Below, in pieces: positions 25,007 through 33,937 of a stretch of DNA of 64,000 bases. The notes beneath the pieces were generated by a model that was not told where the DNA came from, ran no database searches, and saw only the letters and a program-made list of their open reading frames with translations. Position numbers and translations under genes: made by a program. The DNA is taken from the NCBI GenBank assembly GCA_021775095.1, contig JAJFII010000098.1, positions 96,532-160,531 on the forward strand. The letters run 5' to 3'. The DNA comes from Rhodospirillales bacterium (GTDB lineage Bacteria > Pseudomonadota > Alphaproteobacteria > Rhodospirillales > Casp-alpha2). How positions within the stretch are numbered: position 1 is the first letter of the stretch; every line of letters starts with the position of its first letter.

Positions 25007-25483
25007 TTGGTAAATGACGTGACGTCCTTAGCGATGCAATCACACCGCCGCAGTTATCCCTATCATTTGAATATTCCCACCCGTTGGGGCGATAACGACA
25101 TGTTGGGACACTTGAATAATGTCGTATATTACCGGTTTTTTGAGGCGATTGTTGTCAAGTTTATGACCGAAGAATTTAACTTGGACTGGACCGGGCACCA
25201 CGAGAATGCACAGGCGGTTGAAAGTCTCTGCCGTTTTCACCGCCCCCTCAGTTTCCCCGACATCATTACGGCCGGATTGCGTGTCGGTAAAATTGGCAGC
25301 TCCAGCATAACTTTTGAGTTGGCTTTATTTGCACCGGGCGTCGACACGCCGTCGGCGACGGGCCATGTGATTGAGGTTTTGGTGGATGTTGCATCGGGTA
25401 AATCAACGCCCATAGACAAGGAGCGTCGCGCAGTTCTTGAGCAGTATAGGGATGTCACGTTCTCGGGCGGCATACCGCAATAA
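25007..25483 (+). CDS. Acyl-CoA thioesterase (4HBT hotdog fold)
   Basis: The 158-residue protein is a 4-hydroxybenzoyl-CoA thioesterase-type hotdog enzyme. The segment TRWGDNDMLGHLNNVVYYRFFEA carries the catalytic Asp and the conserved NNxxY helix. The substrate is probably a short or medium acyl-CoA. The start is uncertain: TTG 25007, GTG 25019 and ATG 25034 are all in frame and none has a good ribosome-binding site; the domain itself begins shortly after the last of them. A shared terminator separates it from hsp20. Confidence 0.85.
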   Translation: MVNDVTSLAMQSHRRSYPYHLNIPTRWGDNDMLGHLNNVVYYRFFEAIVVKFMTEEFNLDWTGHHENAQAVESLCRFHRPLSFPDIITAGLRVGKIGSSSITFELALFAPGVDTPSATGHVIEVLVDVASGKSTPIDKERRAVLEQYRDVTFSGGIPQ

Positions 25484-25484
25484 A

Positions 25485-25518
25485 AAAAGCGCGCCTCCGG
25501 GGGGAGAGACGCGCTTTT
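25485..25518. terminator. Bidirectional terminator between thioesterase and hsp20
   Basis: AAAAGCGCG (25485-25493) pairs perfectly with CGCGCTTTT (25510-25518), giving a GC stem flanked by A and T runs that works in both directions between the two convergent genes. Confidence 0.85.
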
Positions 25519-25546
25519 CGCTTCACTGACTAACGGATTGCAGGCG

Positions 25547-26005
25547 TTAGGCAGCTTTATTATGCTCGAGAGCCTTCGTCGAAATGGAAATTTTGCGCGG
25601 TTTCATTTCCTCTGGGACTTCGCGAACCAGTTCAACGGACAACAATCCATTTTTGAGATCCGCGCCGGCTACCCGAATATGGTCGGCAATTTCAAATCGG
25701 CGTTCAAAGGCACGTCCAGCGATACCGCGGTGCAGAAACGTTACACCTTCACTGTCGTCCGTTGATAATTTGCCTGTGATGGTCAGGGTATTTTCCTTGG
25801 CTGTAATATCCAGCTCGTTCTCGTTAAAGCCGGCGACAGCAATGGTCACACGGTAGGTGTCGTCTTCCACCTGTTCAATGTTATAGGGCGGATAAGCCTG
25901 GGCGTTGGAATCCCATTCCGAGGCCGAGTTCATGAGCCGCTGCATGCGATCAAAACCGACCGAGTGGCGAAAAAGTGGTGATAAATCGAGTGTACGCATA
26001 GCCAT
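25547..26005 (-). CDS. Hsp20/IbpA small heat-shock protein
   Basis: The 152-residue protein is an alpha-crystallin-type chaperone that holds unfolding proteins in the cytoplasm. It has an IbpA-like N-terminus (MRTLDLSPLFRHSVGFDRMQRLM), the beta-sandwich core (YNIEQVEDDTYRVTIAVAGF, ENTLTITGKL, GIAGRAFERRFEIADHIRV, ADLKNGLLSVELVREVPEEMKPRKISI) with the conserved AxLxNGLL motif and the PRKI-type C-terminal anchor. AAAGGAG precedes the ATG. A structured leader and a heat-shock-like promoter lie upstream. Confidence 0.94.
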   Translation of the reverse strand: MAMRTLDLSPLFRHSVGFDRMQRLMNSASEWDSNAQAYPPYNIEQVEDDTYRVTIAVAGFNENELDITAKENTLTITGKLSTDDSEGVTFLHRGIAGRAFERRFEIADHIRVAGADLKNGLLSVELVREVPEEMKPRKISISTKALEHNKAA

Positions 26006-26078
26006 ATTCTCCTTTAATGAGCTACATGGTGTTGGTGAGGCCGCACCATTGCCAGCCTCAGAATAACCCGCTTAAGGG

Positions 26079-26152
26079 CTGTTTTGTCCTTGGACCCTCA
26101 ATAGGCATCCATCGACAAAACAGACATAGGCAGGCGTTTTTCGTCCCGCAAG
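26079..26152 (-). promoter_or_regulatory. Candidate heat-shock promoter and hairpin leader of hsp20
   Basis: On the minus strand CTTGCGG (26146-26152) is followed 14 bases later by GCCTATGT (26124-26131), a partial match to the sigma-32 pattern. Immediately downstream a perfect 10-base inverted repeat CTGTTTTGTC/GACAAAACAG (26114-26123 and 26079-26088) would fold at the 5' end of a leader of about 110 bases. A further GGTG/CACC hairpin lies nearer the ribosome-binding site. Confidence 0.4.
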
Positions 26153-26171
26153 TGTTTTAGGTAAAAAGAAG

Positions 26172-28031
26172 TTATTCGGCTGCGGCAGCTTCTTCGCGCC
26201 ACACCACTTCGTACAAAGTCGGATCCTCTTCGAACCCTTTCATGGCGTAACCGCCGCGATTGATAAACTTGAAGGACTTGCCAACACAAATGCCGCGAAC
26301 AATATCGGAAACAAAAATTTCGTCCGCTTGGGCTTTATCAACAATCCGCGCCGACATTTGGACAACCGTTCCGAACAAATCATTGTCTTCAGCGATTGGT
26401 TCACCTGCATTCAGTCCAATTTTCAGGTGCAAGGGGAGATCGGGATTTTGTTGGTTATGAACCATCGTATGACGCTGCATTTGAATGGATGCGTCAACGC
26501 TGTCCGTTACCCGGGAAAAGGAAGCCATTATGCCGTCACCGGTATGTTTGATCTCCTTGCCGTTCCAGTCGGTCAGAGCGTCGCGGACCACTCGGTTATG
26601 GGCACGAACAACTTTTTGAGCGCCGGCATCTCCCAAAGCCTGGGTCATAGCGGTTGAGCCTGCAATATCCGTAAACAGAACCGTAACCGGCCCCGCCTGC
26701 TCCGCCTTTTGTTTCGGTTTGTTCCACTCACCGAGGGCGCTTTCCATGTGCCGACCGGCGGCATCTTCGTCCTGATAGTAGGTGTTCATGGCATTGCGTC
26801 CCGCCTGGAACATTTGCATGTAACGGGGGTCCTGCATTAAGTAGTCTTGATATTTGTCGGCAAAAGTAGCTGCGTGGGATTTTTTGAAACCCATGACGCG
26901 GACGCTGTCTGCCAACACCTTGGACCGCGACTTTTCGTCCAGTTCCCGTGACTGCGAAAGGGTTTCGCAGGCACCTGCGAGAAACAGGTTGACGCCAAAC
27001 TTGTTAAAGTTATCGAGTTTTTTGTGGTCGGTCTTCGCACCATCTAGGGTGCTGGTCAAAAACTCCATCATATATTTCTTTTGTTTTTCGGCGTGCGGAG
27101 ACAACGTTTCGACGGCTTCTCTGCCGTCTGTCTCGAGGGCCGGCGCGGTGCCGTTCGGGGCGTCTTTATCGCCCTTTATTGCCGTCTTTAAACGTTCGTC
27201 CGTTTCGTTTTCATTTGCCGACACTTGTGCGTCATCGAGATGAAATTCGTCAATGCCTTCCATCGCTTTATCCAGGGCGTTTTGGTTCGCTTTTGCTTCG
27301 TCGGCGGCCCGGCGCTTGGTTTCCTTGGCAACCGCTTTAACCTGAGCGATCTCGCCCTTGGCCTGCTTGGCCTTGGTTTTTGCTCGGGACTTGGCTTCGC
27401 GTTCAGCCAGGGTTGTTCCTTTTAACATGGTTAACGCCAGGCATGCGGCACTCAGCAGGAAGGTAAGTACAAAAACCACAAACAGCACATTGGATTCGAA
27501 GTTGCCTTCCATCCGATTGCCGAACAATACGGTACCGCTCAATACGTAAGACGTCATAACCGTAAAGATCAGAGCAAGGCTTATGCTTATCAGCGAAACC
27601 GTCAGAAGTTTGACGATTAAACCGGATAAGGTTGTGCTTTTGTCCTTTTTCTTTGATTTGCCGGAATTGTCAGAAAACTGGTCGCCGCCGAAGGAGCCGC
27701 CATAGTCGTCTCCACCGCCATCATCATCCTCATCGTACCAATCGTCGTCGGATTTCTGGGATCCACCGCCTGAAACACTCCCATTACTGTCGTCCGGGTC
27801 ATTTCCCGCTGCCGGCATGTTCGCACTTTTATAAATGACAAAATCCCGGTGGGTACTTTGTGTGGGGTCATAAACCTCCCGAATGACCTTTACGGCGTCA
27901 ATTCCAGGCTGGCGATCAAGCATCTTTCCTTCGTCGACGGCCATTTCCTTCTGGCCGCCTTCGAATTGTGCGTGAATGCTCCATCTGCTACCCTGTAGGA
28001 CGTGCACTTCGTAATGGGTCTGGACTGGCAT
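26172..28031 (-). CDS. Membrane-anchored class III adenylate/guanylate cyclase
   Basis: The C-terminal region is a class III nucleotide cyclase domain: VTVLFTDIAGSTAMTQALG carries the first metal-binding Asp and EIKHTGDGIMASF the second. Ahead of it come an N-terminal soluble domain (YEVHVLQGSRWSIHAQFEGG...), an acidic Gly/Asp/Ser linker (around residues 95-140), two membrane segments (LLTVSLISISLALIFTVM and VLFVVFVLTFLLSAACLALTM) and a Lys/Ala-rich helical stretch. ATG 28031 is chosen because GGCGAGGGG precedes it. It is a single gene; the signal sensed is unknown. Confidence 0.88.
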   Translation of the reverse strand: MPVQTHYEVHVLQGSRWSIHAQFEGGQKEMAVDEGKMLDRQPGIDAVKVIREVYDPTQSTHRDFVIYKSANMPAAGNDPDDSNGSVSGGGSQKSDDDWYDEDDDGGGDDYGGSFGGDQFSDNSGKSKKKDKSTTLSGLIVKLLTVSLISISLALIFTVMTSYVLSGTVLFGNRMEGNFESNVLFVVFVLTFLLSAACLALTMLKGTTLAEREAKSRAKTKAKQAKGEIAQVKAVAKETKRRAADEAKANQNALDKAMEGIDEFHLDDAQVSANENETDERLKTAIKGDKDAPNGTAPALETDGREAVETLSPHAEKQKKYMMEFLTSTLDGAKTDHKKLDNFNKFGVNLFLAGACETLSQSRELDEKSRSKVLADSVRVMGFKKSHAATFADKYQDYLMQDPRYMQMFQAGRNAMNTYYQDEDAAGRHMESALGEWNKPKQKAEQAGPVTVLFTDIAGSTAMTQALGDAGAQKVVRAHNRVVRDALTDWNGKEIKHTGDGIMASFSRVTDSVDASIQMQRHTMVHNQQNPDLPLHLKIGLNAGEPIAEDNDLFGTVVQMSARIVDKAQADEIFVSDIVRGICVGKSFKFINRGGYAMKGFEEDPTLYEVVWREEAAAAE

Positions 28032-28263
28032 GTGCCCCTCGCCAAATTGCAATCTACAAATTATTCCAAGGGTTTTTCATCCCCATGGGAACAAAACGCT
28101 TCGTTAATTCACTAACTACAAAAGTTCAAAAAATAGTTAATTATTGAGAGGAGTCCGTCGCCCCACCTGTTTGATACTATCAAACCTTGCGATGGTCCAC
28201 AATTGCCATAATTGCCTGCGCCGGTGATTATCTAAGGTGCTGATATGTATGGGAATTATCAAA

Positions 28264-28294
28264 AAACAAAGAAAAACGCCCCTAATGGGACGTT
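28264..28294 (-). terminator. Intrinsic terminator of rpmE
   Basis: On the minus strand AACGTCCC (28294-28287) pairs with GGGGCGTT (28282-28275) around an ATTA loop, followed by TTTTCTTTG. It lies about 40 bases after rpmE. Confidence 0.85.
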
Positions 28295-28335
28295 ATTCTT
28301 AACTGCTTACCAACGGCACCGAAACATCGGTTTGC

Positions 28336-28560
28336 CTAGTTTTTAAGGCCGATTCCAGCGAAACGTTTGTTGAACTTAGCCAATTGCCCGCCACTATCTA
28401 ACAACCGGTGTACACCCGTCCATGCGGGATGGGTTTTCGGGTCGACATCTAACTTAAGTACATCGCCTTCATTGCCCCATGTGGATCGCGTCTCATAGGT
28501 CGAACCATCGGTCATTTGTACTGTGATGGTGTGGTAATCTGGGTGGATATCTTTTTTCAT
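28336..28560 (-). CDS. rpmE: Ribosomal protein bL31
   Basis: The 74-residue protein is large-subunit protein L31: [29 protein letters not shown] at the N-terminus and [26 protein letters not shown] at the C-terminus are highly conserved. The CxxC zinc pair of some L31 forms is absent, so this is the zinc-independent (C-minus) form, as in many alphaproteobacteria. The start is fixed by MKKDIHP and a GGAG site. An MFS gene lies upstream on the same strand and a terminator follows. Confidence 0.95.
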   Translation of the reverse strand: MKKDIHPDYHTITVQMTDGSTYETRSTWGNEGDVLKLDVDPKTHPAWTGVHRLLDSGGQLAKFNKRFAGIGLKN

Positions 28561-28612
28561 AATTTTGCTCCGGAAATCAAGGCGCTCTGTATAGGCGACA
28601 CTGGCGCATTGA

Positions 28613-29815
28613 TCAAGCGGGCATTTCAGGATTTTTCCCGTCATGGGATTTAAGCGTTGCAAAAGCCCGCACAACCAGGACGACAACAACGGCCATAACA
28701 CAGGCACCGCCGTAGTAGGGCCAATCCATCCCAAAAACCGTGAACAGCAGTCCCGCCCAGGCCGGGCCGCCGACGCGGGCAAGAGTGGTCGCCGAGCGGG
28801 TGACGCCCATAATACCGCCTTGGTCTTCGTCGCTGGTTTGTAAGGAAATGAGGCTGTTCAGGGCGGGGGATATGAGGGAAAAACCGTATGTCGCAACCAT
28901 CATGGTCGCAATCAGCAACCACAGGTTCGATGCAAACGGAATACCGGCGATACCGATTGTAAGGGCCACAGCACCCTGCAGGAGCAGTTGTGCTTCGCCA
29001 AACCGTTTTGCCATGCGTCCGATCAATCCACCTTGCAGGACCGCATTTAGGAGGCCTATGAGGGCAAATATGTAACCATTTTGTTCAGGGCCCCAGCCAA
29101 ATTGCTGCGTTGACCAGAGCGCAAACGTTGCTTCAATACCGGAAAACGCAAATATTGCCAAAAAGGACAGGAAAAGCAGCAGCCGAATATTGGGTTTTTT
29201 AATGGTCCTGCGAAACGCCTGCAGGCGGGATGATCTGGCCTGGGATTTGATCCGGGCCCGAATTTCCGGTGCAAGCGATTCTTTCAACAAAAAGAAACCG
29301 AGCACCAGCGCGAATGTCGATAGCCCTGCCGCCGCCAGGGCTGGACTTTGATAGTCTGCGTTGGCGGGGTCACTACCCGCCATAAGGCCGCCGATTGCCG
29401 GACCAATTATGAACCCAAGGCCAAATGCGGCACCGACAATCCCCATTCCCTTGGCTCGATTTTCCCGCGTGGTTACATCAGCGACATAGGCAAATGCCGC
29501 GGATATATTTCCCGCCATGAACCCGCTGGCGGCGCGGGCGGTGAAAAGCACCCAAAGTTCATCGGCCAGACCCAGCCACAGATAGGTTATAATGGCGCCG
29601 AACAGGCTGACCAGAAGGACCGGCCTGCGGCCAATTCGATCACTCATCCGGCCCCAAAGGGGGGCGGCGATAAATTGCGCCATGGAGTAAACGGCCATCA
29701 ACAAACCAACCTCGAAGGGACTGGCCTGAAAATGAATGGCAAAAAACGGCAACAATGGAATGATGATTCCAAAGCCAATCAAGTCGATAACAACAACCAG
29801 GAAGAGAACGGGCAT
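28613..29815 (-). CDS. MFS transporter (TetA-like drug exporter group)
   Basis: The 400-residue protein has about 12 predicted membrane helices and the MFS motif [12 protein letters not shown] between helices 2 and 3. The opening [24 protein letters not shown] and the [13 protein letters not shown] motif C match the TetA/multidrug proton-antiporter group. The substrate cannot be deduced; resistance should not be assumed. It lies 52 bases upstream of rpmE on the same strand, and 28 bases separate it from the MotB-like gene. Confidence 0.87.
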   Translation of the reverse strand: MPVLFLVVVIDLIGFGIIIPLLPFFAIHFQASPFEVGLLMAVYSMAQFIAAPLWGRMSDRIGRRPVLLVSLFGAIITYLWLGLADELWVLFTARAASGFMAGNISAAFAYVADVTTRENRAKGMGIVGAAFGLGFIIGPAIGGLMAGSDPANADYQSPALAAAGLSTFALVLGFFLLKESLAPEIRARIKSQARSSRLQAFRRTIKKPNIRLLLFLSFLAIFAFSGIEATFALWSTQQFGWGPEQNGYIFALIGLLNAVLQGGLIGRMAKRFGEAQLLLQGAVALTIGIAGIPFASNLWLLIATMMVATYGFSLISPALNSLISLQTSDEDQGGIMGVTRSATTLARVGGPAWAGLLFTVFGMDWPYYGGACVMAVVVVLVVRAFATLKSHDGKNPEMPA

Positions 29816-29843
29816 GGATAAACTAAGGCCTAATTATATGCGG

Positions 29844-31583
29844 TCATCGCTGTGTGAGTTTTAATTCAATGCGGCGATTTTGCCGTTTGGAATTTTCGTC
29901 GTGACGTTTATCAATCGGGTGGAACTCGCCGAAACCCGCCGCCACTAACCGATTGGCTGGTAATCCGGCATTTACCAGATGTTTTACCACGGAAATGGCG
30001 CGTGCCGTCGACAGTTCCCAATTCGACGGATATCGCGCCGTGTTGATGGGATCATTATCGGTATGCCCATCGACCCGCAAGACCCAGTCGATTTCGCCTG
30101 GAATCTCGATCGCTATTTCCAAAAGGGTTGTCGCCAATTGGTCCAACTGATCCTGCCCGGCCAGGCCAATTTCCGCTTCGCCTTTGGCAAATAAAACTTC
30201 CGACTGAAAGACAAACCGGTCGCCGACAATGTGGACTTCCTGGCGGTTCCCGAGCAGTCTTCGAAGGCGGCCAAAAAACTCTGAGCGATATCGTGATAAT
30301 TCCTGGACCTTACTGGCAAGTGCCGCGTTCAGGCGTTTGCCCAGGTTTGCAATTTGGACATTTTTCTCTTCTGCTTCTTCCTCAGATATTTCCAGTGCCA
30401 GACGAATTTGCGCCAATTGGGCGCGCAACGCTGACATTTGTTGATTGAGCAGAGCAACCTCGGCCCGTGCACTTTCTGAAAATTCTTTTTCACTCAACAG
30501 GGATTTGCCGCTTTCGGACAATTTTCCCGCCATTTCAGAAATTTTTGACTGCATTTCTTGTTTAAGGGCTTCCAGCAACTGGATTTGACGAGTCAGGGCG
30601 GCTATTTTTTGCAGTTGTTCCTGTGAAGCCATACGGGCTTCCGCCGAATTTATTTTATTTGCGGCAACTTCTGAATCCAATTTGCTGATGGTTTGTTCGG
30701 CGTCTGCCGAACGTTTTTGCAAAATGGAAATACGTGTCTCAGCTTCGCTCAGGCGCTGCTGCAATAGGGAAATCACTCGTTTATCCCGTTTTAACTGATC
30801 GTTTAAGGCGGTGATCAACGCCGCATCACTGGTCGATTTTTCCCGGACGGTTGAGAGGTTGTCTTCTGCGGTTCCCAGGTTTAGGCGTAATTTTGAGATT
30901 TCCTGTTGGGAGGCGTCCAGGGATTCACTCAACTCTGAATTTTTTTGTTGGGACGTATCCAGATTTTCGCTCAACTGTGAATTTTCCTGCAAGAATACGT
31001 CCAGGTTTTCGCTCAACTCCGCATTTTTCTTTTTGGAGGTTTCCAGGTCTTTATCGAGCTCAGAAATTTGCTGTTGGGAGGTGTTCAGATTTTTGCGTAT
31101 ATCCGAAACGGCCAATTCCGAGGCGCTTAGGTTTTTACGCAACAGGGAAACTTGCAGCTCCGAAGCCGTCAGATTTTCCCGTAAGGATAACATTTCGGCA
31201 AAGGCCGCAGTCGATTCAGATTTTAGTTTTCGAATGGTTTCGCCGTCATCGATGGCGTTTTTCTGCAGCAACGAAACGGATGTCCTCAGTTCATCGCGCA
31301 ACGCTACCGACGTTTGCAATTCGGCAGATAACTGGGACAGGTTTGCCCGCATATCTGAATTGGTCTTTTCCTCCAGAGATAGCAGTTCGGCCAGTTCGCT
31401 GACTTGCACTTTTAATTTATCAAGCGCCTGTTCGCGGCCCGATAGGGCCTCGCTCAGGAAAAACTGAGCCAGAACAAAAATCAACAGCAAAAACATGATG
31501 ACCATGAGCAACGTTGCCAGGGCGTCGACAAAGCCGGGCCAAATGTTGCTGCTGCGGTCTGCGCGTCGTGTCAGGCCTGCCAT
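29844..31583 (-). CDS. MotB/TolR-like OmpA protein with long coiled coil
   Basis: This 579-residue protein has one N-terminal membrane helix (NIWPGFVDALATLLMVIMFLLLIFVLAQFFL) carrying Asp20, the position of the proton-carrying Asp in MotB/TolR proteins. A coiled coil of about 370 residues follows, including a 14-residue repeat (SQLSENLDTSQQKN, SELSESLDASQQEI). The C-terminus is an OmpA-like peptidoglycan-binding domain (RVDGHTDNDPINTARYPSNWELSTARA...GFGEFHPI). The domain order fits a peptidoglycan-anchored stator partner of the MotA/ExbB-like protein encoded just upstream (15-base gap). Its function is unassigned; it is not flagellar MotB by length or context. Confidence 0.85.
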   Translation of the reverse strand: MAGLTRRADRSSNIWPGFVDALATLLMVIMFLLLIFVLAQFFLSEALSGREQALDKLKVQVSELAELLSLEEKTNSDMRANLSQLSAELQTSVALRDELRTSVSLLQKNAIDDGETIRKLKSESTAAFAEMLSLRENLTASELQVSLLRKNLSASELAVSDIRKNLNTSQQQISELDKDLETSKKKNAELSENLDVFLQENSQLSENLDTSQQKNSELSESLDASQQEISKLRLNLGTAEDNLSTVREKSTSDAALITALNDQLKRDKRVISLLQQRLSEAETRISILQKRSADAEQTISKLDSEVAANKINSAEARMASQEQLQKIAALTRQIQLLEALKQEMQSKISEMAGKLSESGKSLLSEKEFSESARAEVALLNQQMSALRAQLAQIRLALEISEEEAEEKNVQIANLGKRLNAALASKVQELSRYRSEFFGRLRRLLGNRQEVHIVGDRFVFQSEVLFAKGEAEIGLAGQDQLDQLATTLLEIAIEIPGEIDWVLRVDGHTDNDPINTARYPSNWELSTARAISVVKHLVNAGLPANRLVAAGFGEFHPIDKRHDENSKRQNRRIELKLTQR

Positions 31584-31598
31584 AAGATCGTTCGCCTC

Positions 31599-32759
31599 TT
31601 ATGGAGTTCGGTCGTCGCTGGTCGCCGCGGCGATCAGTCGGGCGACCAGCTTAATTTCGCTGCGAATTTGTTGGGTCGAGTCCTCCCGGCCGGCTTTTAA
31701 ATCATCGGCCAGGCGCGTAACATAGACATCAAGATTGCGAAGATGCATTCGGCTGGCATCATCGATCCCAGATGCTGCTCCGCCCCCCGCCGCAGCAAGC
31801 TGTGCTAGAATTGGTTTTAATTCAACCTGAGTTTCCGCAAGGCTTCGCATCAGTGCCTGTTGGGTCCGCATATGGTCGGTTAATGTTTCCAGTTTGTCGC
31901 CAACCTGCAACAAATGCCCGTCAACGGTAATTCGGCTTTCTTCGCCACGGGCCAGGGTTCTTTGTAAATTCTCCAAACTTTCTGCTGTTTGTTCAAGCAG
32001 GGCCTGCACATAGGCCGGAACCGATTGCTCGCCGTCGCTACCAATGGCCCCGGAAGACAACCGGGTTACCGTTGAAAGCCATTCCTCAAGGTCATTGAAA
32101 AATCGGTTTTGCGCCTGGTTTGCCTGGAGATCCAAAAATCCGAGGATTAACGATCCCGCCAGTCCAAAAAGCGAAGACGAAAAAGCCGTCCCCATTCCTT
32201 CCATGGGTGCCTGCAGGCCACGCTTCAGATCACTGAAAATAGCCCCCGAATCGCCACCGTTGACGCTCAGGGTACCAATCACGTCACTGATCGAACTGAC
32301 GGTTCCCAAAAGCCCCCAAAAGGTCCCCAGCAACCCAAGGAAGATCAGCAGCCCGATGGTATATCGCGACGTGTCGCGGCTTTCGTCCAACCGGGACGCG
32401 ATGCCATCGAGCAGGGTGCGCATGGCAACCGTCGATAGGGTAAAACGATCCCGATCACCGACCATTGTTGACATGGGAGCCAATAATTTTGGTCGGGCCG
32501 ATTGGGCGTGACGCGCCCTGGCACCAGAATCTGAGATGCTGTCGCGGAAATTTTCGATCCAGGTTACTTCCGGATACAATCGCCCGACCTGCATGAAGTT
32601 GTATAAGATACCGATCAACAGCACGCCGACAATGAGGCCGTTAAGCGCCGGGTTGGCCATAAAGGCATCTCGAAAGGATAAATACAACATGAACCCCGCG
32701 ACCGCCACGGCACTAAGGAACAGGATCATCCGAACAAGGTAAAGATGTGGGCGAGTCAT
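31599..32759 (-). CDS. MotA/TolQ/ExbB-like proton-channel protein
   Basis: The 386-residue membrane protein has four hydrophobic segments: two near the N-terminus (VRMILFLSAVAVAGFMLYLSF, LIVGVLLIGILYNFMQV) and the MotA_ExbB pair (YTIGLLIFLGLLGTFWGLLGTV and GTAFSSSLFGLAGSLILGFLDL). The GLLGTFWGLLGTV and AFSSSLFGLAGSLI motifs match the TolQ/MotA pore helices. A C-terminal cytoplasmic helical extension of about 150 residues exceeds TolQ. Position between an OmpA-like and a MotB-like gene supports a three-protein envelope complex. It is not the tolQ of this genome, which is at 46488-47213. Confidence 0.86.
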   Translation of the reverse strand: MTRPHLYLVRMILFLSAVAVAGFMLYLSFRDAFMANPALNGLIVGVLLIGILYNFMQVGRLYPEVTWIENFRDSISDSGARARHAQSARPKLLAPMSTMVGDRDRFTLSTVAMRTLLDGIASRLDESRDTSRYTIGLLIFLGLLGTFWGLLGTVSSISDVIGTLSVNGGDSGAIFSDLKRGLQAPMEGMGTAFSSSLFGLAGSLILGFLDLQANQAQNRFFNDLEEWLSTVTRLSSGAIGSDGEQSVPAYVQALLEQTAESLENLQRTLARGEESRITVDGHLLQVGDKLETLTDHMRTQQALMRSLAETQVELKPILAQLAAAGGGAASGIDDASRMHLRNLDVYVTRLADDLKAGREDSTQQIRSEIKLVARLIAAATSDDRTP

Positions 32760-32821
32760 TTTTGGACTAGGTCCGATGCGCTAGTTTTGGTTGATATATG
32801 GACTTAATGTGAACGACATAT

Positions 32822-33772
32822 TTAACGTTTTGCAATGTTGACGTCGACCCGATTGGCAGGCTCATCAGAGGTTTTATTCCCCAATGCACGAACGTCTATC
32901 CGCGTGCTCCGAACGCCGCTTTCAATTAAGAAGGACCGGACGGAGAGGGCACGGGATAGCGACAGGCGTCTTGCTTTACTGGCCGATAACCCTTCCGCTC
33001 CCGCATAGGCCATCAATTGAAGGCGTAAGTCCTGCTTATCGTGGACGCCATCAGCGACTTTGCGGAGTGCCTCCTTTAAGGAATCGGGAAGTTTTGTTTC
33101 TGTTTCTGAAAATTCGATCCTGAGGGCCTGGCCCGGGGTAACGTCGATGGCCTGGGTAGCTGTACTCGCCTGCTCGTCGGACACTTTTGGTTCTGCCGCA
33201 ACTGCGACTTGTGGGGGGGGTGGCGGCGCATTGGAAACCGCTGGCGCTGCCGCCATTGGGGCCGGCGCAGGATCATCCTTTTTAACTGCAACTTGAGCTG
33301 GTACTGGTGGTTTTACAACTTTTTCTACTTTCGTCACGGGCACGGGTTTGGGGGTCGGCGCTAAGGCGACGGCAGTTTGCGCTGACTTGGCTTTGGCTTT
33401 TTTTGCCGCAGCGGGTTTTTTTGCCATGGCGACGGATTTTGCTTTTGGATCGGTAGACGGACGTTTTACCGATGCCATTGGCCTGGCTATTGGTGCTTTA
33501 AGTGCTGGTGGGTTCTGCGGCGCAATATGCAATTCGGATACGGGATTGGTTGGTGGTGGCACAAGCAATCCAGCCGGCGATTGCCCGCCAAAGCCGGAAA
33601 CGCCACCGTCACCAATGACACTCAAATCAACAGTGATCGGCCCTGATTGGGCCTTGGCATTAACAGGGACCAGGATAAGTCCGCCAGAAACCACTAACAA
33701 CGCAGCAAATGAACAAACGCTAAATTTGGTGAATTTGCTGTTTGGGCAATAAAATCGCCGGTGTTCAGTCAT
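32822..33772 (-). CDS. OmpA-like periplasmic/outer-membrane protein, Pro/Ala-rich
   Basis: The 316-residue protein has a long signal-peptide-like N-terminus (FTKFSVCSFAALLVVSGGLILVPVNAKAQS, cleavage probably after AKA) and then a Pro/Ala/Lys-rich region to about residue 195. The C-terminal 100 residues form an OmpA-type domain (LRLQLMAYAGAEGLSASKARRLSLSRALSVRSFLIESGVRSTRIDVRALGNKTSDEPANRVDVNI), though the usual central GHTD motif reads AYAGAE, so peptidoglycan binding may differ. It is the first gene of the MotA-like/MotB-like group (62-base gap). Confidence 0.78.
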   Translation of the reverse strand: MTEHRRFYCPNSKFTKFSVCSFAALLVVSGGLILVPVNAKAQSGPITVDLSVIGDGGVSGFGGQSPAGLLVPPPTNPVSELHIAPQNPPALKAPIARPMASVKRPSTDPKAKSVAMAKKPAAAKKAKAKSAQTAVALAPTPKPVPVTKVEKVVKPPVPAQVAVKKDDPAPAPMAAAPAVSNAPPPPPQVAVAAEPKVSDEQASTATQAIDVTPGQALRIEFSETETKLPDSLKEALRKVADGVHDKQDLRLQLMAYAGAEGLSASKARRLSLSRALSVRSFLIESGVRSTRIDVRALGNKTSDEPANRVDVNIAKR

Positions 33773-33937
33773 TGCATCAACAATCCCTTAGCATGGTAAT
33801 TAATTGGAATGTCGCCCATGCGAGAAGGCGCACCCCTTGTGCTCGATCAACATACTCAACAGACCGCCACCATACAACAGGTTTACTCGATAAGTTGAGC
33901 CCGTGTCTTGCGATTTGGTAGTGGCACTGTCCGGGTT

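Noticed and set aside
30811..31467. Antisense frame opposite the coiled-coil protein gene
   Set aside because: Ser/Phe-rich low complexity caused by the repeats on the other strand; the opposite strand has clear OmpA and membrane domains.
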